A DNA stretch of 64,000 bases from Crossaster papposus (GCA_037893245.1 JBAIAA010000412.1:1488001-1552000), one strand, 5' to 3'. Shown: positions 1 through 12,755, counted from the first letter of the stretch. Numbers and translations are program-made. Notes: a model not told the origin generated them from the sequence alone.

Positions 1-460
1 ATCAGGTGTAACTTGTCCATCAGCTTCAGGTGTCTGCAGTATACCATCCATGTTTCACAACCATAGAGGACAGAAGAGGTAAAAACCGTAGCCTTGTAAA
101 CCCTCATCTTAGTAGACAGTCTGATGCCAAGATTACTCCAGAGGCGATGCCTGATCGAGTCTGCCAAACAATGAACTTTTGCTATGCACTGTGTAACTTG
201 TCATCAATGGTACCACTTAGATATTATGCTGCCCAATTAACACAACTTTTGGACTGACTTTATACGCTACATTCTCCATGATCAAAAAAGGTTCAGCATA
301 GGTCTTTCCCAGCACCAGTTAATACATCACCTCAGTCTTTTTCAGGAAGATGGTCATAACCTGCTCAAATCTCCAATCCACCACACAACAATCTAACCTA
401 GGGAAGCTCCTGTCCGACAACATCTTGAACAGACAGCTCCGGCAATCAAGCTCAAAGATC
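1..460 (-). mobile_element. LINE reverse-transcriptase 3' fragment, cut by window edge
   Basis: Read on the minus strand, this segment encodes pieces typical of the C-terminal half of a non-LTR retrotransposon reverse transcriptase. They include an 'FLKKTEVMY' motif near 330-360 and a 'VLYGCETWMVYCRHLKLMDK' block near 20-80. The frame is broken by several stops and shifts, so it is a dead copy. Sequence continues past the left edge. It is not the same family as the LINE at 1.26-4.45 kb, which has a different 'LLYGCESWTLNKATTK' block. Confidence 0.6.
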
Positions 461-1257
461 CATAAAAAGGATGTTTCATCATAGCTTCCACCGGAGGCCC
501 CATCATAGCCAACACCAGGAACTCCAACAAATTATCCAAGGCATCACGGTCAGCTTCATCTCCCTCTCCACCAATGTCCTCACGCCTTACCAGATACATG
601 ATCTGCTGTGTCAACTAACTTCCAGTGGCAATATAAATTCCTTCAACAGTCGACATATTCATGCAACAATTCCAGCAGACCTCGTGTATAGCTCCGGTAA
701 ATGCACGACATATTTGTCATCTGGCAGCATCAGCACAATAACCTATGGCTTTTCTTCGAGCACCTCTACAGGCTCCAATTCACCATGCAACCAGAAAGAG
801 ATGACCTTATTTCATTTCATTGATTTGACCAAAAAACAGGATGGGATTCTCACCCACAGAGTCTTCTGCAAACCAGCAGCTTCTTCCATCAACCAGTCAC
901 ACTTGTCCACAAGACATACGTCTGTGACAAAGAAAACCTCTCCCAGAAACTCCACCACAGCGCTGCAACTAAGCTTGGCCAGTTCCTTTGGTTACAAGGT
1001 TCTATCCGGTTCAAAATCGAAAACCGAACTCAGATGTCCACTCTTCTCTGCAGCTGGTCTCTAAGACCACTAACCAAAGCCGACTTTGTAAATTGAATCC
1101 CGATGTTGTAAACATTGACCGCGGACACAGCGACTTAAGATCTGATAAGAAGGTGTATCCAATAACGCGAAAGAATGCAGCCATCCAATTAACTCGCCTA
1201 CAGGATCAGCAGTGGCGTTGCATGTGCCATATTTATTCAGATTGGGGGGCCACTCAC
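461..1257. other. No gene recognised; probable old retroelement sequence
   Basis: Several medium open frames exist on both strands, including a Ser/Thr-rich plus-strand frame at 471-1064, but none has a recognisable domain, splice context or repeat-type motif. Position between two LINE bodies suggests degraded transposon sequence. I could not assign it to a family. Confidence 0.3.
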
Positions 1258-4200
1258 TCATTCAGTCGACCCAAGTTGTCGCATTGCCACATGTTTGAGT
1301 CGGGCTCGATGTCTGACACGCCACACAACTCTATCCTGCATGCAACTGATTATCTCCTCCTTGTTGTTTACTCCTGCATCCTCGATCAGGGTCTTGAGCA
1401 TAGTCTTGGTAGGTCTTCCAGGACCGCACCTGCCGTGGGTGAGCTCCCACACGATGACTTTATTGACTGGTAGCTCGGATGTCGTAGGCAGTGACCAGCA
1501 AGGCGCAACCGACACTCCATAATTTTCTCACTCAGTGGAGGGATGTTCCCATAAAGCTCCAGGTTGGTGATATGATCCCTCCAGGAGACATTCTGTGCCA
1601 TCCGTAGCATCCTGGTGTAGCAACCATTGAGAGACTTGGTCGTTGCCTTGTTGAGAGTCCAGGACTCGCACCCATACAGCAAGATAGTTTCGATTGTAGC
1701 ATGAAAGAATCTCAGTTTTAAACCCTTGGAGAGCTGAAATATCCAGATCTTCTTCATGTCATGGAGGGCTTTCCATGCAAGCGCCTTACGGATTTTGATG
1801 TCTTTATCGGTGCTCTGCATCCTGGAGCCAAGGTACTTGAAGTCGTCCACCATCTTGATTGATGCACCTCCGAAGGTCTTAAGCAGAGCATGGTCTCCAA
1901 TGTTGTATGCCATATACTCCGTCTTCTTGGCATTGAGATGGAGACCAACCTTCTCACACTCCGACTCAACTCTGCTAAGTAGCTCTTGTGCCTCTATGAT
2001 GTTGTCAGACAGTAGGGCAATATCATCTGCAAAGTCTAGGTCGGAGAGGGTCACTGGGCCAATTCTTCTAGACTTTCATGGGGTCATGGTGAAGCCTAGC
2101 TCCTCGTGTTCTTTGAGAGCTTGTCTCAGGGTGAAGTCAAGCACGATGATGAATAAAAACAGAGCCAGCGTGTCGCCTTGCAAAACCCCTGCCAATATTT
2201 CAAACACATCACTCACTCCGTCAGGGGTGATAATTTTGGCAGTGGTGTTGGAGTACATGGCCTCGATAGCTTGAAGAAGCCGGGGTGCGACTCCATATGC
2301 CTTCAAGATTTTGATCATCTTGCCTCAATGGATGGAGTCAAAGGCCTTTTTGAAATCTATGAAGGTCAGTACAGCCGGCAGTTTGTTGTTCTTTACTTCC
2401 TCGATAATACGTCAGAGGGCTAAGATCTGTGCAACAGTAGAACATTTTTCTCTGAAACCGTTTTGATTGTACTTGAGTTTGGGGTCAATAGCTGCTCTAA
2501 TTCTATTCAGGATCAGCCAGTTATAGGTTTTGGCCATGGTGCAGGTGAAACTGATTCCACGGTAGTTGTCTGCTGAGGTCAGGTTTCCAGATTTTGGGAT
2601 GGGGACCACTGGGTGGGCATGTTGTTCGCCATCAGGGCCATATTAAAGAACTCGAGCATTATTTCATCAAGTTCACAGTTTCTCAACACTTCCGGGGGGA
2701 TGTCATCTGGGCCCGCCCTTTTTCCCTGCTTGAGAGAGCATTTGACTTTCCTTAGCTCTTCCATCGAGAAGGGGCCATCATCGATGTCAACATTCGTGAG
2801 CACGTCTGCAATCTCCAAATCTTCACCAGTCACAGTCGGAGGATCTCCCAGCAGGTTTCTGAAGTGGGTGAACCATGACTTTACGCGGACTTCTGGCGTG
2901 TCTCCCTTGACTTGTCCTGCTTTTGACCTCTTCCTGCGACTGACCTCATTGACTATTCTCCATGCCTCACCATATTGCTTGCCCTCATGGGCTACCTCTA
3001 CCTCCTCGATTCTAAGTGCCAACTCTTCCTCTCTCAGCCTTTCATACACATCAAATAAGTGAGCTTTGGCCAGCTTGAGGCTTTCCTTGAGCTGTTCATT
3101 CTTGCTCTGGTTGTAGGCCTCGTGCTGTTCTTCAACTACCTTCCGTGCTGCAACAACTTCTGAGTGATCAGAATTGCGGCTCCCTTTTACCCATTTCACC
3201 TTAGGCAGGCTCTTCTTTGCCTCCAATTTGGCCTTGATGAACTGCTGGTAACGAGTTGTTGCGTCCTCCTCTCTTCTTACCTCTTCTTGCTCGTTCACTT
3301 CCTCCTCTTGTTCATCTTCGTCTTCTCGTTTACTCCCAAGCACATGAAAGTGATTAAGCACTACCACTGTGTACTGTGCCTGTAGATCTCGACGGGAGGA
3401 AAACGTCTTCCAATCAACCTTCTCCTTGAAGCCTGTGGGCTTGGGTTGCCTCAGGCTAAGCCTAACTTGCATCGATACAACCCTGTAGTCGGAGGCCACT
3501 GTCTTAAAGCTGCTGTATGCTTCAGCATTTAGGACACTGTTCCGCCACTTTCGTCAAACAAGAATGAAGTCCAGTTGGCGACGGACTTCTGTGGCTCTGT
3601 CTTCAAAATTCCAGAGTTTTCCTCTTCGCTTCTGAAACAAGGTGTTGACTGCTAGGAGGCTGTTTTCTTGGAGAAGACTGACTAGATGTTGACCATTTCG
3701 GTTAGAGTCGTCTGTGTGGTACGTGTAGCAAGCATCCTCTGGTCCAAGTCAGGCATTAAAATCCCCGAGCACGGCCAAGAAGTTGTGCGCTGGCACCTGC
3801 CCAATAGCAACTCGAAGATCATTGTAGCATTGCTCGACATCTGCCTCGTTGCTGAAGTTGTGTGGAAAGTAGCATACAATAACTGTAGCGACAGGGTTGC
3901 CGTCGAACTCAGCAACAACAACTCGTAGACTTACAGAGTAGATACCCCGCAGTGCAGCTCTTGCTCTCCGACTCAGCAACAGACCCACTCCTCCCTGAGC
4001 AGCATTTCTGGTGTTCCGCCAGGCAGACGAGGTAATTAAGTCCATCCCGCCTGTCTTGCTAAACCTGATGTCTTCATTTCCATGGACATGGCGGTGCTCC
4101 TCAATTCCAAGGACATCAATTCCGCACTTCCTGCTACATGCTGCCATCTCGTTAGACCTTGACTCATCTCTTATGGTGAAGGCATTGAACGTTGATAGTA

Positions 4201-4450
4201 TTATTGACTTGTTGCACTTCAAAAGGGTCACATTAGCCTTGGCTCTGAAGTCAGACTGATCCCTCCCCGAAGGGTTTAAGAACCCGTCTTCATGGAGCCC
4301 TGTAGGGCCAGGACCTTGGTCAGCTGCTAAGTTCCTGCGGACTCCCGCCGCTGGAAGTATAGGATTGGCAGTTATGTGTGTAGTCATCATGATGCCTTAC
4401 AATGCTGTAGTAACCTGGGGTCGCCATCCTCCAGGCCCACTCGGTCATTG
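1258..4450 (-). mobile_element. RTE-like non-LTR retrotransposon (endonuclease + reverse transcriptase), inactivated
   Basis: The element runs 5' to 3' from high to low coordinates. An apurinic-type endonuclease (about 4390-3749) carries 'ILSTFNAFTIRDESRSNEMA' at its start and the catalytic-type 'LGDFNA' end. A linker follows, then the reverse transcriptase: 'KRAGPDDIPPEVL' near 2700, 'VPIPKSGNLTSADNYRGIS' near 2600-2550, 'GVLQGDTLA' near 2170, and the active-site box 'FADDIALLSD' near 2030-2000 (FADD in place of the usual YADD). The C-terminal 'LLYGCESWTLNK' region ends near 1258. The frame is broken by TGA stops after GDFNA (about 3750), near 3553, near 2324 and near 2078, and by frameshifts near 2600 and 1450. 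An RTE-type clade is most likely, but placement needs a tree. A decayed plus-strand relative lies at 28.9-30.0 kb. Confidence 0.85.
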
Positions 4451-6357
4451 GGGTGCAGAAGACCCTCTTCCGCCCTAAAGGCGCGAGTCACGCCTGCCGG
4501 AAAACCGCCCGGCCACAGTGACGCCATTTAATCCATAGCTGGAGCGGATTGGCTAACAGGTTCCGCCTGCACGGGTTTGGAGTCAGAGTTTTCCGTCTCT
4601 TAGGTGGGTTGCCTTCCATGGCTGATGAGTCCCCGGGCGGCATGCAAAGCGAAAATGTAAACGTCTTGTTCTCCCCTAAAACGTGTAATGGAGTGGTCCA
4701 AATTTCCAGGACACCGACCATGTGTGCAGGGTGCAAAGCTAGCTCACTACTGCATTATTAATGCATGTACATTGTACAGTTTGCACACTACACACAGGTC
4801 TTTTTTTTCGGAACTGGAACAGAGTCCAACATTTCTCGACCGCCCAAAAGCTTACCGTAGCTGCGACAGAGTCAAGACCCTGCCTGGCCAAAGGGTCGCA
4901 TATACCCCATCTAGTTCCATTACTCTCCCCTAAATAATACTCCACAAGCACATCATTTACGTTTTCCGCACAGCATCTAACTTCGTGCTAACTTCACACA
5001 AGGACCAGTCACACACACAGAAGGCAGACCAGGAGTGTACAGGATCCCCTGCCAACTTAGACATCATCCCCACCAGACTCGCAAACACAAACTTCAACAA
5101 ATCATCCATTGTCAAGCACTCCTACATCGATAACCATCAGATCAACTGCAATCAGGCTCAACACATCACCAGCACCAAACACTGGTACCCCCACCGCATC
5201 AGAGAAGACATCCAAATCATCGACCACAGTTCCCCAAGACATCGGTAGCGACATCAGGCACCCTGTGGTTCGCCTTGGCAACCTTCCCCTTCCTTCACAC
5301 TAGACACGCCTCATCAGCGATCGTCCTGCATGAGTACTCCTGGGGAGTTGCATCGCTTCCAGGCTTCCACATTGGGATCTCTCAGTCTCCTGACAATAGG
5401 CAGAGCATACTGTACAAAATGTGCAGTTCCCTCTGGTTCTTTTCACAACCACACATCTCACTAAGGAGTATTACCATGGTGTGGCCGTTGACTACTTATT
5501 AAAGTATTAGTACATGTGGTTCTTATTGTTGCTAACATTTGAAGCCAACACATTATAATTTAAGCTCAAAGGTCATTTTATTACATCAAATGGAGACCAT
5601 TCAAAGAGCTTAAAAATGATGTGCAACTTGGCCCTCTACGTGCTATACTTTTCTTGATAATAAGTATCTACACATACAGTTTCAAGGTCATACTTTTTAT
5701 TACAACATTTACTGACCCGTTTCTCAACAAAATAACAACAAACAAACAAATCAATTTCGGGGGTTTCTCATAGGCCAATCATAACACCAACAACCATGTT
5801 CAATTGACACGGAATGACACCAGTTTCCAAATAAATTCATGCACATAAAAAGTCTGGGAAGCAAACTCGGCCCATTCCAAATGTCAAGCAGTCCCGTATA
5901 TTGTTATAGGTATTTACTTTCTAGACTTTTTTTCAGGTGCCATCCACCACATTGAAAACAAAACCACAGGCTGCAATTCTGCCAACAAAGTGGTCGATAT
6001 GACCCCAACAACGTTACAGTATTCCTGTGGGAAAAGGAGCCCTACTCATTTCCTTTCAGTTTTGGGGTAGTATTTATATTTTGTACCCCCAACAAACCAA
6101 TTAGACCACAAAATAATATCTCTGATGACAATTTCAGAGACAAATTCAAAATCCCATTACATTTCCAATTAGCCCACTTTGCTTCTTGCCTCCCGGCCTA
6201 TTTATGCCCTCTGTTTACATCTACATGTACAGTGTATTCAATTTTTACAAAGCCTAACAAAATATCACGGAATGCCACACATAGAATGTATAACCAACAT
6301 AGATAATATGCACAAGTGGGCTATGATACATGAGTAGACAGTGGGGGCATCACTAAA
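4451..6357. other. Mostly unique-looking noncoding sequence
   Basis: The first few hundred bases (to about 4950) may be 5' untranslated sequence of the neighbouring LINE. From 4980 to 6350 I see only AT-rich sequence with short CA-rich open frames and no domain. A fragment near 6240-6310 resembles the ends of the foldback element at 57.1-58.1 kb (shared 'ggaatgccaca' and 'ataaccaacatagataatat'). Confidence 0.35.
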
Positions 6358-9350
6358 TTAGCCTCTAGGATGGTGTACTTTGACAAAGCTTTCAGCGAAG
6401 CCGTTGCACTGAGGGAAATAGAGGCTACTCGTGCTATATTTAAAACCCAAAGACTGTTTGAACGCGAAGCAATCAAACTGGTACGGCATTGTCGCGATAC
6501 AGGGTATGCCATGTATGCAAAAATGTCTCTTGAGGACATAGATGTGCTGCTGTCTCCCAGTGAAGCCAACCCAACCCGAGTATAAGTCGACACCAACGAG
6601 TTCCCATGGAAGGCTGGGTTGGGAGAAGCTTTTTAATGACTGTTTCTGTTGGCGAGCTTCAGTTGAATTGTGGGGACAAATTGTTCGATATCCATGCACA
6701 TTAATGGCAAGTAATCTATATCGCTGGCTCTGTGTTTGGTAGCCTCCGTACCTGCATTGACTGTCGTGCAGTATTTGGATCTGTAGTAACATGGGGATGA
6801 TGGCCTTTGTTGCTTTGAAGTTCAAGATAATTCCACGGGCAAGCCTAGGATGGAGTAGTGTTAATGCCAGAAGGCCATTCTTTACAAAATGATCCAGTTA
6901 GGCCACTGTGCAGAGGCTTATTGACAATCGCCAGTAGCTGTTGGCGGTTTCAACTACGCTGCTTTATATTCACACAACCAACTTTCACGGTGCACAAATT
7001 TTGCACACACGGACATCCAATTTGCTGTCATGATCGTGTATAAGCACATCATCTTTCTTCGGTGTACAGTTTTGCATATTTTAACAAAATGTAACGAGAG
7101 TAAAATCTTACCATATACACTAAATACAAAACAACACTTGGTTATACACTTCCAAAAACACAAAATCACTGCAAGCTCCAGGTAAGTGTTGCACATTCAG
7201 CACCAACTCGTAAAACAACAGAGTGCATTATCAACAATGCAAAACCTGGAAAAAGACATGCAGAATTTGTTTGAAATCATTTTGCGTATAATCAGCATTG
7301 AGTTCGTCGTTGTCGGCAAAGATGCATGTTAATAATAGAAAATGTATTAACCCACAAACTCACTCAAACTTGCCCTGCTTTTAAAAAGCACCAATTCACA
7401 CAGTTTTCAGAAGGAGGACACGCCACACAGACTAAAAAGCGACCTTTACCCCACATGCGCAAATTAGGGTCACGTAACTTTCTAACAGCATTGACAACAA
7501 CTTCTTCCACAAAAACTTCAAGTCCGCCTACATAGTCATCAAGATCATCACCCAAAATCTGACAGGAGCACGAGCCTGACCCTCAATAAAACCAATGGAT
7601 CGCCCTGCTCATCAGACGACAACTCTTTAGATAGATGGAGCCTTTTGAAATCTGCAGCCCTTAACCAACCACCCACCAGCTCCACCGTGTCCAGACCTGG
7701 ACATCCCTGTAACTCCTTCAATCAATCGATCCGGAAACTTCCCAGGATGCCACCACACTTGAAGAGGTGAATTTGGCTATCAAACGGCTGAAGAACGGTA
7801 GAGCAGCCTGTCCACATCCCCCCTGACCTCTTGAAGTACGCTATGTATGACGATCAGGAAAAACACCAGCAGAGTGGAAAGAGGGCATCATAATTACACT
7901 CTACAAAGGAAAGGGCCCCGCACTTAATTTAGTAGCTACAGACCAGTGGCACTTCTATCTGTTCCAGGGAAAGGTTTTGCCCACGTCCTCCTGGCCCAGT
8001 TGAGCACAGACAACCTGAGGAATCAGGATTCATGGCTGGCCGCTCCACCTGTTGTATGAGCTGCATTAAAAGTTCAACCAATTCGATTTTCTGTGGCCTA
8101 CGTCAATCTAAAGGCAGGTCGATAGAACAGCACTCTGAAAATCTCTGCGGTTTTATACGGTTTAAATTCCAGTCAAAGTTTTAGTGCACAAATAATGATC
8201 ACACAAGAATATATGTAGTCGTGCAACTGGGTTCAGGCAAGCATTGGTGACAGGGGTGCCGTCTTCTAGGCAGGATGTATCACTGGTCAATATAACGTCT
8301 AAGTATTGGAGCATTATCAATCGTGTCTTTATACTTTATACTGTGGCCTACGTCATGAATGCGGGTCAAACCAGCACCGGTGCATGTTGCTTAGGTTGGG
8401 AATGAACATGGGTATGTAACCATGCCAAGACAACGTTGCAGGGAGGTCACCGCATCGGCACTTGAGACGCATGGTGGCTTTGCGAAGTTGATCAAAAACT
8501 TTTTGGAAGATTATGATTGTGCTCCTCTTTGTTGCGTCCATTAACGAGCAGATCATAGACAATGAGGGAGCATGGCAGATCAGGAAATAACTGCTCCATT
8601 GTCCTTCGGTAGATGTACGAAGGAAGCGATCCCTGTGATATGGTGTGCTGAACTTAGTCAGTAGTAGATAGGCCAAAGGAAGTATTTTGCATCAATCACT
8701 GAGAAAACAGTAGCGTGAACAGTTTTTGTCACTGTTTTTCTTCTGTGTAGCGACCATAAAGCAAACCTATAAATCAATCTCTTTTGAAACTACGGTTACT
8801 CTCCAAGACTTGTCATTGCTGCAGGGATACAACGTAGGGGACGTCGTACAACTGGTGGAGCATTTGGGTCAACCGGAAGTGACCCCAAAGAACCATGAAA
8901 CAGGTCATCATAGTCTTTGAAGACAATGAGGTATCACACGAGACATTGTTGTTATTGACAGGGAGGAGGCTAAACAGAGACAATCGGTCAATCCTGTGAC
9001 TAGTCTGCGATGATTCTACACGACATGACAGTAAAGGTTGTTTCCTCCATAAGCTATTGTCAACTTTGAAGAAGCGATGCTTTCAGCGGTGCGATGATGT
9101 TGTACAGTCTCACAGGCAGGACGTTGCAACTTGCACCAGTGTCAAGTTGGAGAGGAATGTTTGTGTCAAGTTGGACAGGGATGTTTGTGCCCTTCACAAG
9201 CATAATGTGAATGTCGGTCTTCAAATCCAGGGCTCCAATATGAAACAAATGTTAGGTGTCTCCCGTCGGTTGTGGAAAGTAGCACAATTTTCACAAGGCT
9301 TTCTTGACGATTGCTGTTGTGCAGATTGTTGCCGTTGATTTGGTTTGGAG
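6358..9350 (-). mobile_element. Decayed Ty3/gypsy-type LTR retroelement (gag/protease, RT and integrase remnants)
   Basis: Pieces appear in the order expected for gag-pol on the minus strand. Near 9340-9240 is a zinc-knuckle-like 'CENCATFHNRRE'. Near 9170-9110 is an aspartic-protease box 'QLDTGASCNVLP'. Near 8920-8830 is a 'VDPNAPPVV' protease-RT linker. RT/RNaseH-type remnants lie near 8680-8350, where the frame shifts several times. Near 6700-6358 is an integrase core remnant with 'PSLPWELVGVDLY' and 'FPQCNGFAESFVK'. An internal deletion removes part of the integrase. LTRs were not found. Old, non-functional copy interrupted by a plus-strand LINE fragment at 7740-8130. Confidence 0.7.
7740..8130 (+). 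mobile_element. LINE reverse-transcriptase fragment, frame-broken
   Basis: Plus-strand translation gives 'LEEVNLAIKRLKNGRAACP', then 'PAEWKEGIIITLYKGKGPA', then 'VPGKGF...'-type and 'AGRSTC'-type blocks and 'VAYVNLKAG', in several frames. These are reverse-transcriptase motifs of non-LTR elements in the correct order. Stops and deletions show it is dead. It is probably of the same broad type as the fragment at the left window edge and is inserted within the gypsy remnant. Confidence 0.6.
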
Positions 9351-10107
9351 AGTTAGGCTTGTTTCTTCATGACAGCATTAATACTTATTCTGCTAAGGCA
9401 CTGGCAGGGCAGTCAACATTTAAGCCCGTTCAACTGCAAGTTGAATTAATTGTGCAAGTTCCACTGTGCGCTTGAGATCAAGTTTGTCCTCAGCTTGAGC
9501 GACCAGTAATTTCTGGATCCGCTCATTCTGCATGCCACAGGCTAAAATCAATTATGCTGGGTTTTGTAGGCTTCAAAAGTTTATTCTGGCATGTCCACTA
9601 TTCCCTTGTTTCATCAAGTATAGTCTCGTTTGGTTTCTTAGGAGCAAGACGATCACTGATCAGCTAGGGACCGGTTTGGGGACCAAGTTTTTGGTTTGTT
9701 TATATTGGTCACATAGTTAATTTGACCATTCTTTTAGTAAAGTACTTATAACTCTGTCCACCAACATTAGCAGATATAGACGTTTCATATCTTATTTTAA
9801 TATGGAAAGGTGTTTGTTTCAAACCATACCTGTGTTATCTATGTTGGGTACACACTCTATTTGTGGCATTCCGTTACATTTTCTTTGAATATTTTATTAA
9901 AAACACTGTATATTCAAATGTGCCTGGCTCTACAAAAAGGTGTCTTAAGTCGTGCTATGCACTATCATTTAATAAATACCTAGGAGAGTTGAAGGCTTCT
10001 GATTGGCCGAGACTCGATCACGTGCCGGTCATTATATGTAGTAACATCATGGGTTTTCCAAGGGCCGTTTTCTAAACCCCGGCTTTGGGCTGCACTCTGG
10101 CCACATT
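9351..10107. other. Noncoding; contains a diverged copy of the 57-58 kb foldback arm
   Basis: Positions 9735-9915 ('actctgtccaccaacatta...', 'ggcattccgttacat') align by eye with 57960-58110. The rest shows no gene or repeat that I recognise. Confidence 0.4.
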
Positions 10108-10888
10108 ACAGACGTTTTCCTAGTTCCGGATCGCAAAAAATATTCAGGCTGTTTTCGGCAAGTCTAATCCTCGAAATTTAAATGAAATAGGTTTAGTAGT
10201 TTACCTTGAGTGATGGAGAAACTACAGTTTTTGTTTCGATATTTATGCTCTTCTTTATTTTAAAATACATACTGTACGACGTCAAATATACCGACATCCC
10301 TTTTTCTAGTTGTGGATCAGTTTAACCAATTCCGGATCGAGTAAAAAAACTGCTTCGTACATGTACGTACATGAACAATTATCACGCTAGAACCAACCCG
10401 AATCAAGCCTATATTTCTGATAAAGTATTCATTAATTTATATAAATACAGTTTAAAATAAATGTCAAATACTTTAACTTCCAATAAAGTTTTAAAAAAGG
10501 ACTTGCAAAGAAATGCTTTGAAATGTTTTGTCCGTGTACGTGTGTTGCGCGCGGCAACGATCCGATAAACTTTGTCCCACCATGGAGACATTTCTCCATG
10601 GTCCATTAGAACACGTCATATGAAATCGCTTGCGCGCGTGCTGTTGATGCATGTATTTTACGGGCGATCCGGAACTAGACAAAAAAAATGAACGTTCAGT
10701 CTTTGGCAGATTTGAGACTTTTACTTCGACTTATTTTTACTTATGTATCAAGAAGCTTGTATGTTTCTTTTCAAAATGCACTTCATCTAAACAAATAGTA
10801 TTGGAGACCAAGCCATAACAAGGTAGGTTTTTATTTGAAGCGATCTGGAACTAGAAAAAATCCGGAACTAGGAAAACAACTGTACCAC
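10108..10888. mobile_element. Inverted-repeat element with reiterated 'ctagttccggatc' motifs
   Basis: The left end 'gttttcctagttccggat' (about 10110) is the reverse complement of the right end 'atccggaactaggaaaac' (about 10860-10885). Further copies of the motif in both orientations lie inside (about 10300, 10335, 10668, 10838). This is the layout of a non-autonomous DNA transposon with subterminal repeats. No transposase frame is present. Confidence 0.55.
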
Positions 10889-11019
10889 TGCTAAACTACA
10901 TGAACAAAGCCAAAATACGAAAACGAAGCTGCGTTTGTAAAACGGCGTAAAAGAAGCCGCGAAGTCGCGAAATTCGGAGTATTTTCACCATTTTTCTCGT
11001 TAAAAAGGTATTTATTAAA

Positions 11020-11184
11020 GGTAATAACAGTGCGAGAACCCGGTTGTTACTGCGTGGTAATGACCGGGTTGGGGGATGACCGCTGGTAATGGACCTCGCC
11101 TTCGGCTCGATCCATTACCAGCGGTCATCCCCCAACCCGGTCATTACCACGCAGTAACAACCGGGTTCTCGCACTGTTATTACC
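11020..11184. repeat. Perfect 165-bp palindrome (two 73-bp arms, 19-bp loop)
   Basis: The left arm, 11020-11092, begins 'ggtaataacagtgcgagaac'. It is the exact reverse complement of the right arm at 11112-11184. The loop is 'acctcgccttcggctcgat'. The absence of mismatches implies a recent insertion or active homogenisation. It is probably a hairpin-type MITE. No clear target-site duplication was seen. Confidence 0.9.
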
Positions 11185-11680
11185 TATGTAATAGCCCGCT
11201 CGACGTTGAGAGGGTAAACATTTCATCAAAATGTGTTTTGTATTTGTTGTCATAAATGAAATCTTTAATACCTACAGTTTAAGGTTTCATTAAAAGAAAT
11301 GTTGATGTTGATAAATAAAATGGGAAAAAAACAACCATTTTGTGTGCATCGTTCTGTTGTAGTATACAACAGAGCCGGCTATTTCAAAGCCCGTTTTGTC
11401 AGTTGTGTAATTTGAACTCTGAAAAAGTAATCAATATGTACACACATGTGTCTTCAATATGGGAGGGGCTATACTTCTCTATTATATACTAAATGAAAGC
11501 TTACGTTGTGGGCTTTCTTACCATGAATAACTCAATTTCATTTGTTCGCGACATAAGATAACTTTTTGTAGAGCCAGTCACAAATGTGCCCAGCACTGGG
11601 GGCCAGCAGTATGTACATGTATGCGCACGAGTGACGAATGACGTCTCGGGTCAGATCGCCTTGGAATAATGTCACCATAC
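11185..11680. other. Noncoding sequence, no gene seen
   Basis: AT-rich sequence with only short open frames on either strand. No exon, repeat family or domain is recognised before the pseudogene duplication begins near 11680. Confidence 0.4.
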
Positions 11681-11930
11681 ATGCACATAATGCCAGGGAC
11701 ATTTTAATATAGATGAAAACAGAGGGCACGTACATGGTCTATATCCCTGACTAAAACAAGTTAAATGGCCTACCTTTGTCCTTGTAGCTCGGATGTCGGC
11801 CGTAACAAACGCATGAAGGAGAAGAAGCAGTAAATATCCATGGCAACATTGATGTGATCCCTGAAGTGAGTCGCACAACTCGCCGTCATTACCTGGGATG
11901 GACCTGGACAAAAGACAAACACGGCATATG
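11680..11930 (-). pseudogene. BLTP1-like 3' exon, copy A (frameshifted)
   Basis: The minus strand has an acceptor-like 'gtcttttgtccag' and an exon-like stretch ending before 'gtaggcc' at about 11771. One frame reads 'DHINVAMDI', then a shifted frame reads 'LLLLLHAFV', matching the KIAA1109/BLTP1 C-terminal region around 'DHICVTMDAELIMFLH'. At least one frameshift breaks it. The same exon plus flanking intron is present again at 14.87-15.06 kb, so this is one copy of a DNA-level duplication. Confidence 0.55.
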
Positions 11931-12755
11931 ATCAATACACAATAAATATTGCACAGTTTTTGTAACAAGATATGCTAGTTGTTTTTTTTACCAGTTCGCA
12001 CCAGCATTATTTAAACATTGACCAGGCGCAGGAGTGGGTATTTCTTTCACAAACCTTTATTAAAGACAGGTTCAGGCCAACATCTGTGGGTAGCACACCC
12101 AGATATTTCTCACATGGCTCCTGACGTGTTTATCTGTCATTCGTTTTCAATTAAAGAAATTCTTCAGGGGTATACACATCCTCGGACACAAAACTAGTTT
12201 ATGAAATAGTTGTTTAAAATGAAAGCCAGTCTTTCAACTCTGAATCAGTAGCTCAACTTCTAAAACAGTTCATACATGTACCTAATTAATGACTATAGTC
12301 TATGTCTCAAGTCCAAAAAATGTCGGACCTGAAAACAATACAAATTTGACTAGGAATAGTTTCAAACATTGGGGACTTCAAACAAGACTCAGTGCCACAC
12401 AATGACTTACCATTAAGTGCAGGGCTGTGTGTGGTTAGACTTCATCTCCAGCTGTAGTTTAGGAAGACCAAAGATAGGCTCAGCTGTGTGTCCAAACGTC
12501 TCTCTCGAGTTATATAGGCAGGCATGCATGCTGCTTTACGTCAAAACATGCTCAAAATCTGTAATATAAAACAAATAAAAACGACAGATTCAATAACACT
12601 TCGGGTTGAATGCCTCTTAGAGTATGGGTTTACCTTTTTTTAAAACAAATTCACATGTTGACACATTTCAATTCATTTTGAAAATCAATACTATGTTGCC
12701 AGGGATCTTTTGAAAGTGCAACTCTCAAACATTCTTAACAAAACGAGTGAAATAC

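Noticed and set aside
471..1064. 197-codon Ser/Thr-rich open frame on the plus strand
   Set aside because: Low complexity, no domain, no splice or start context, and it lies among degraded retroelement sequence.
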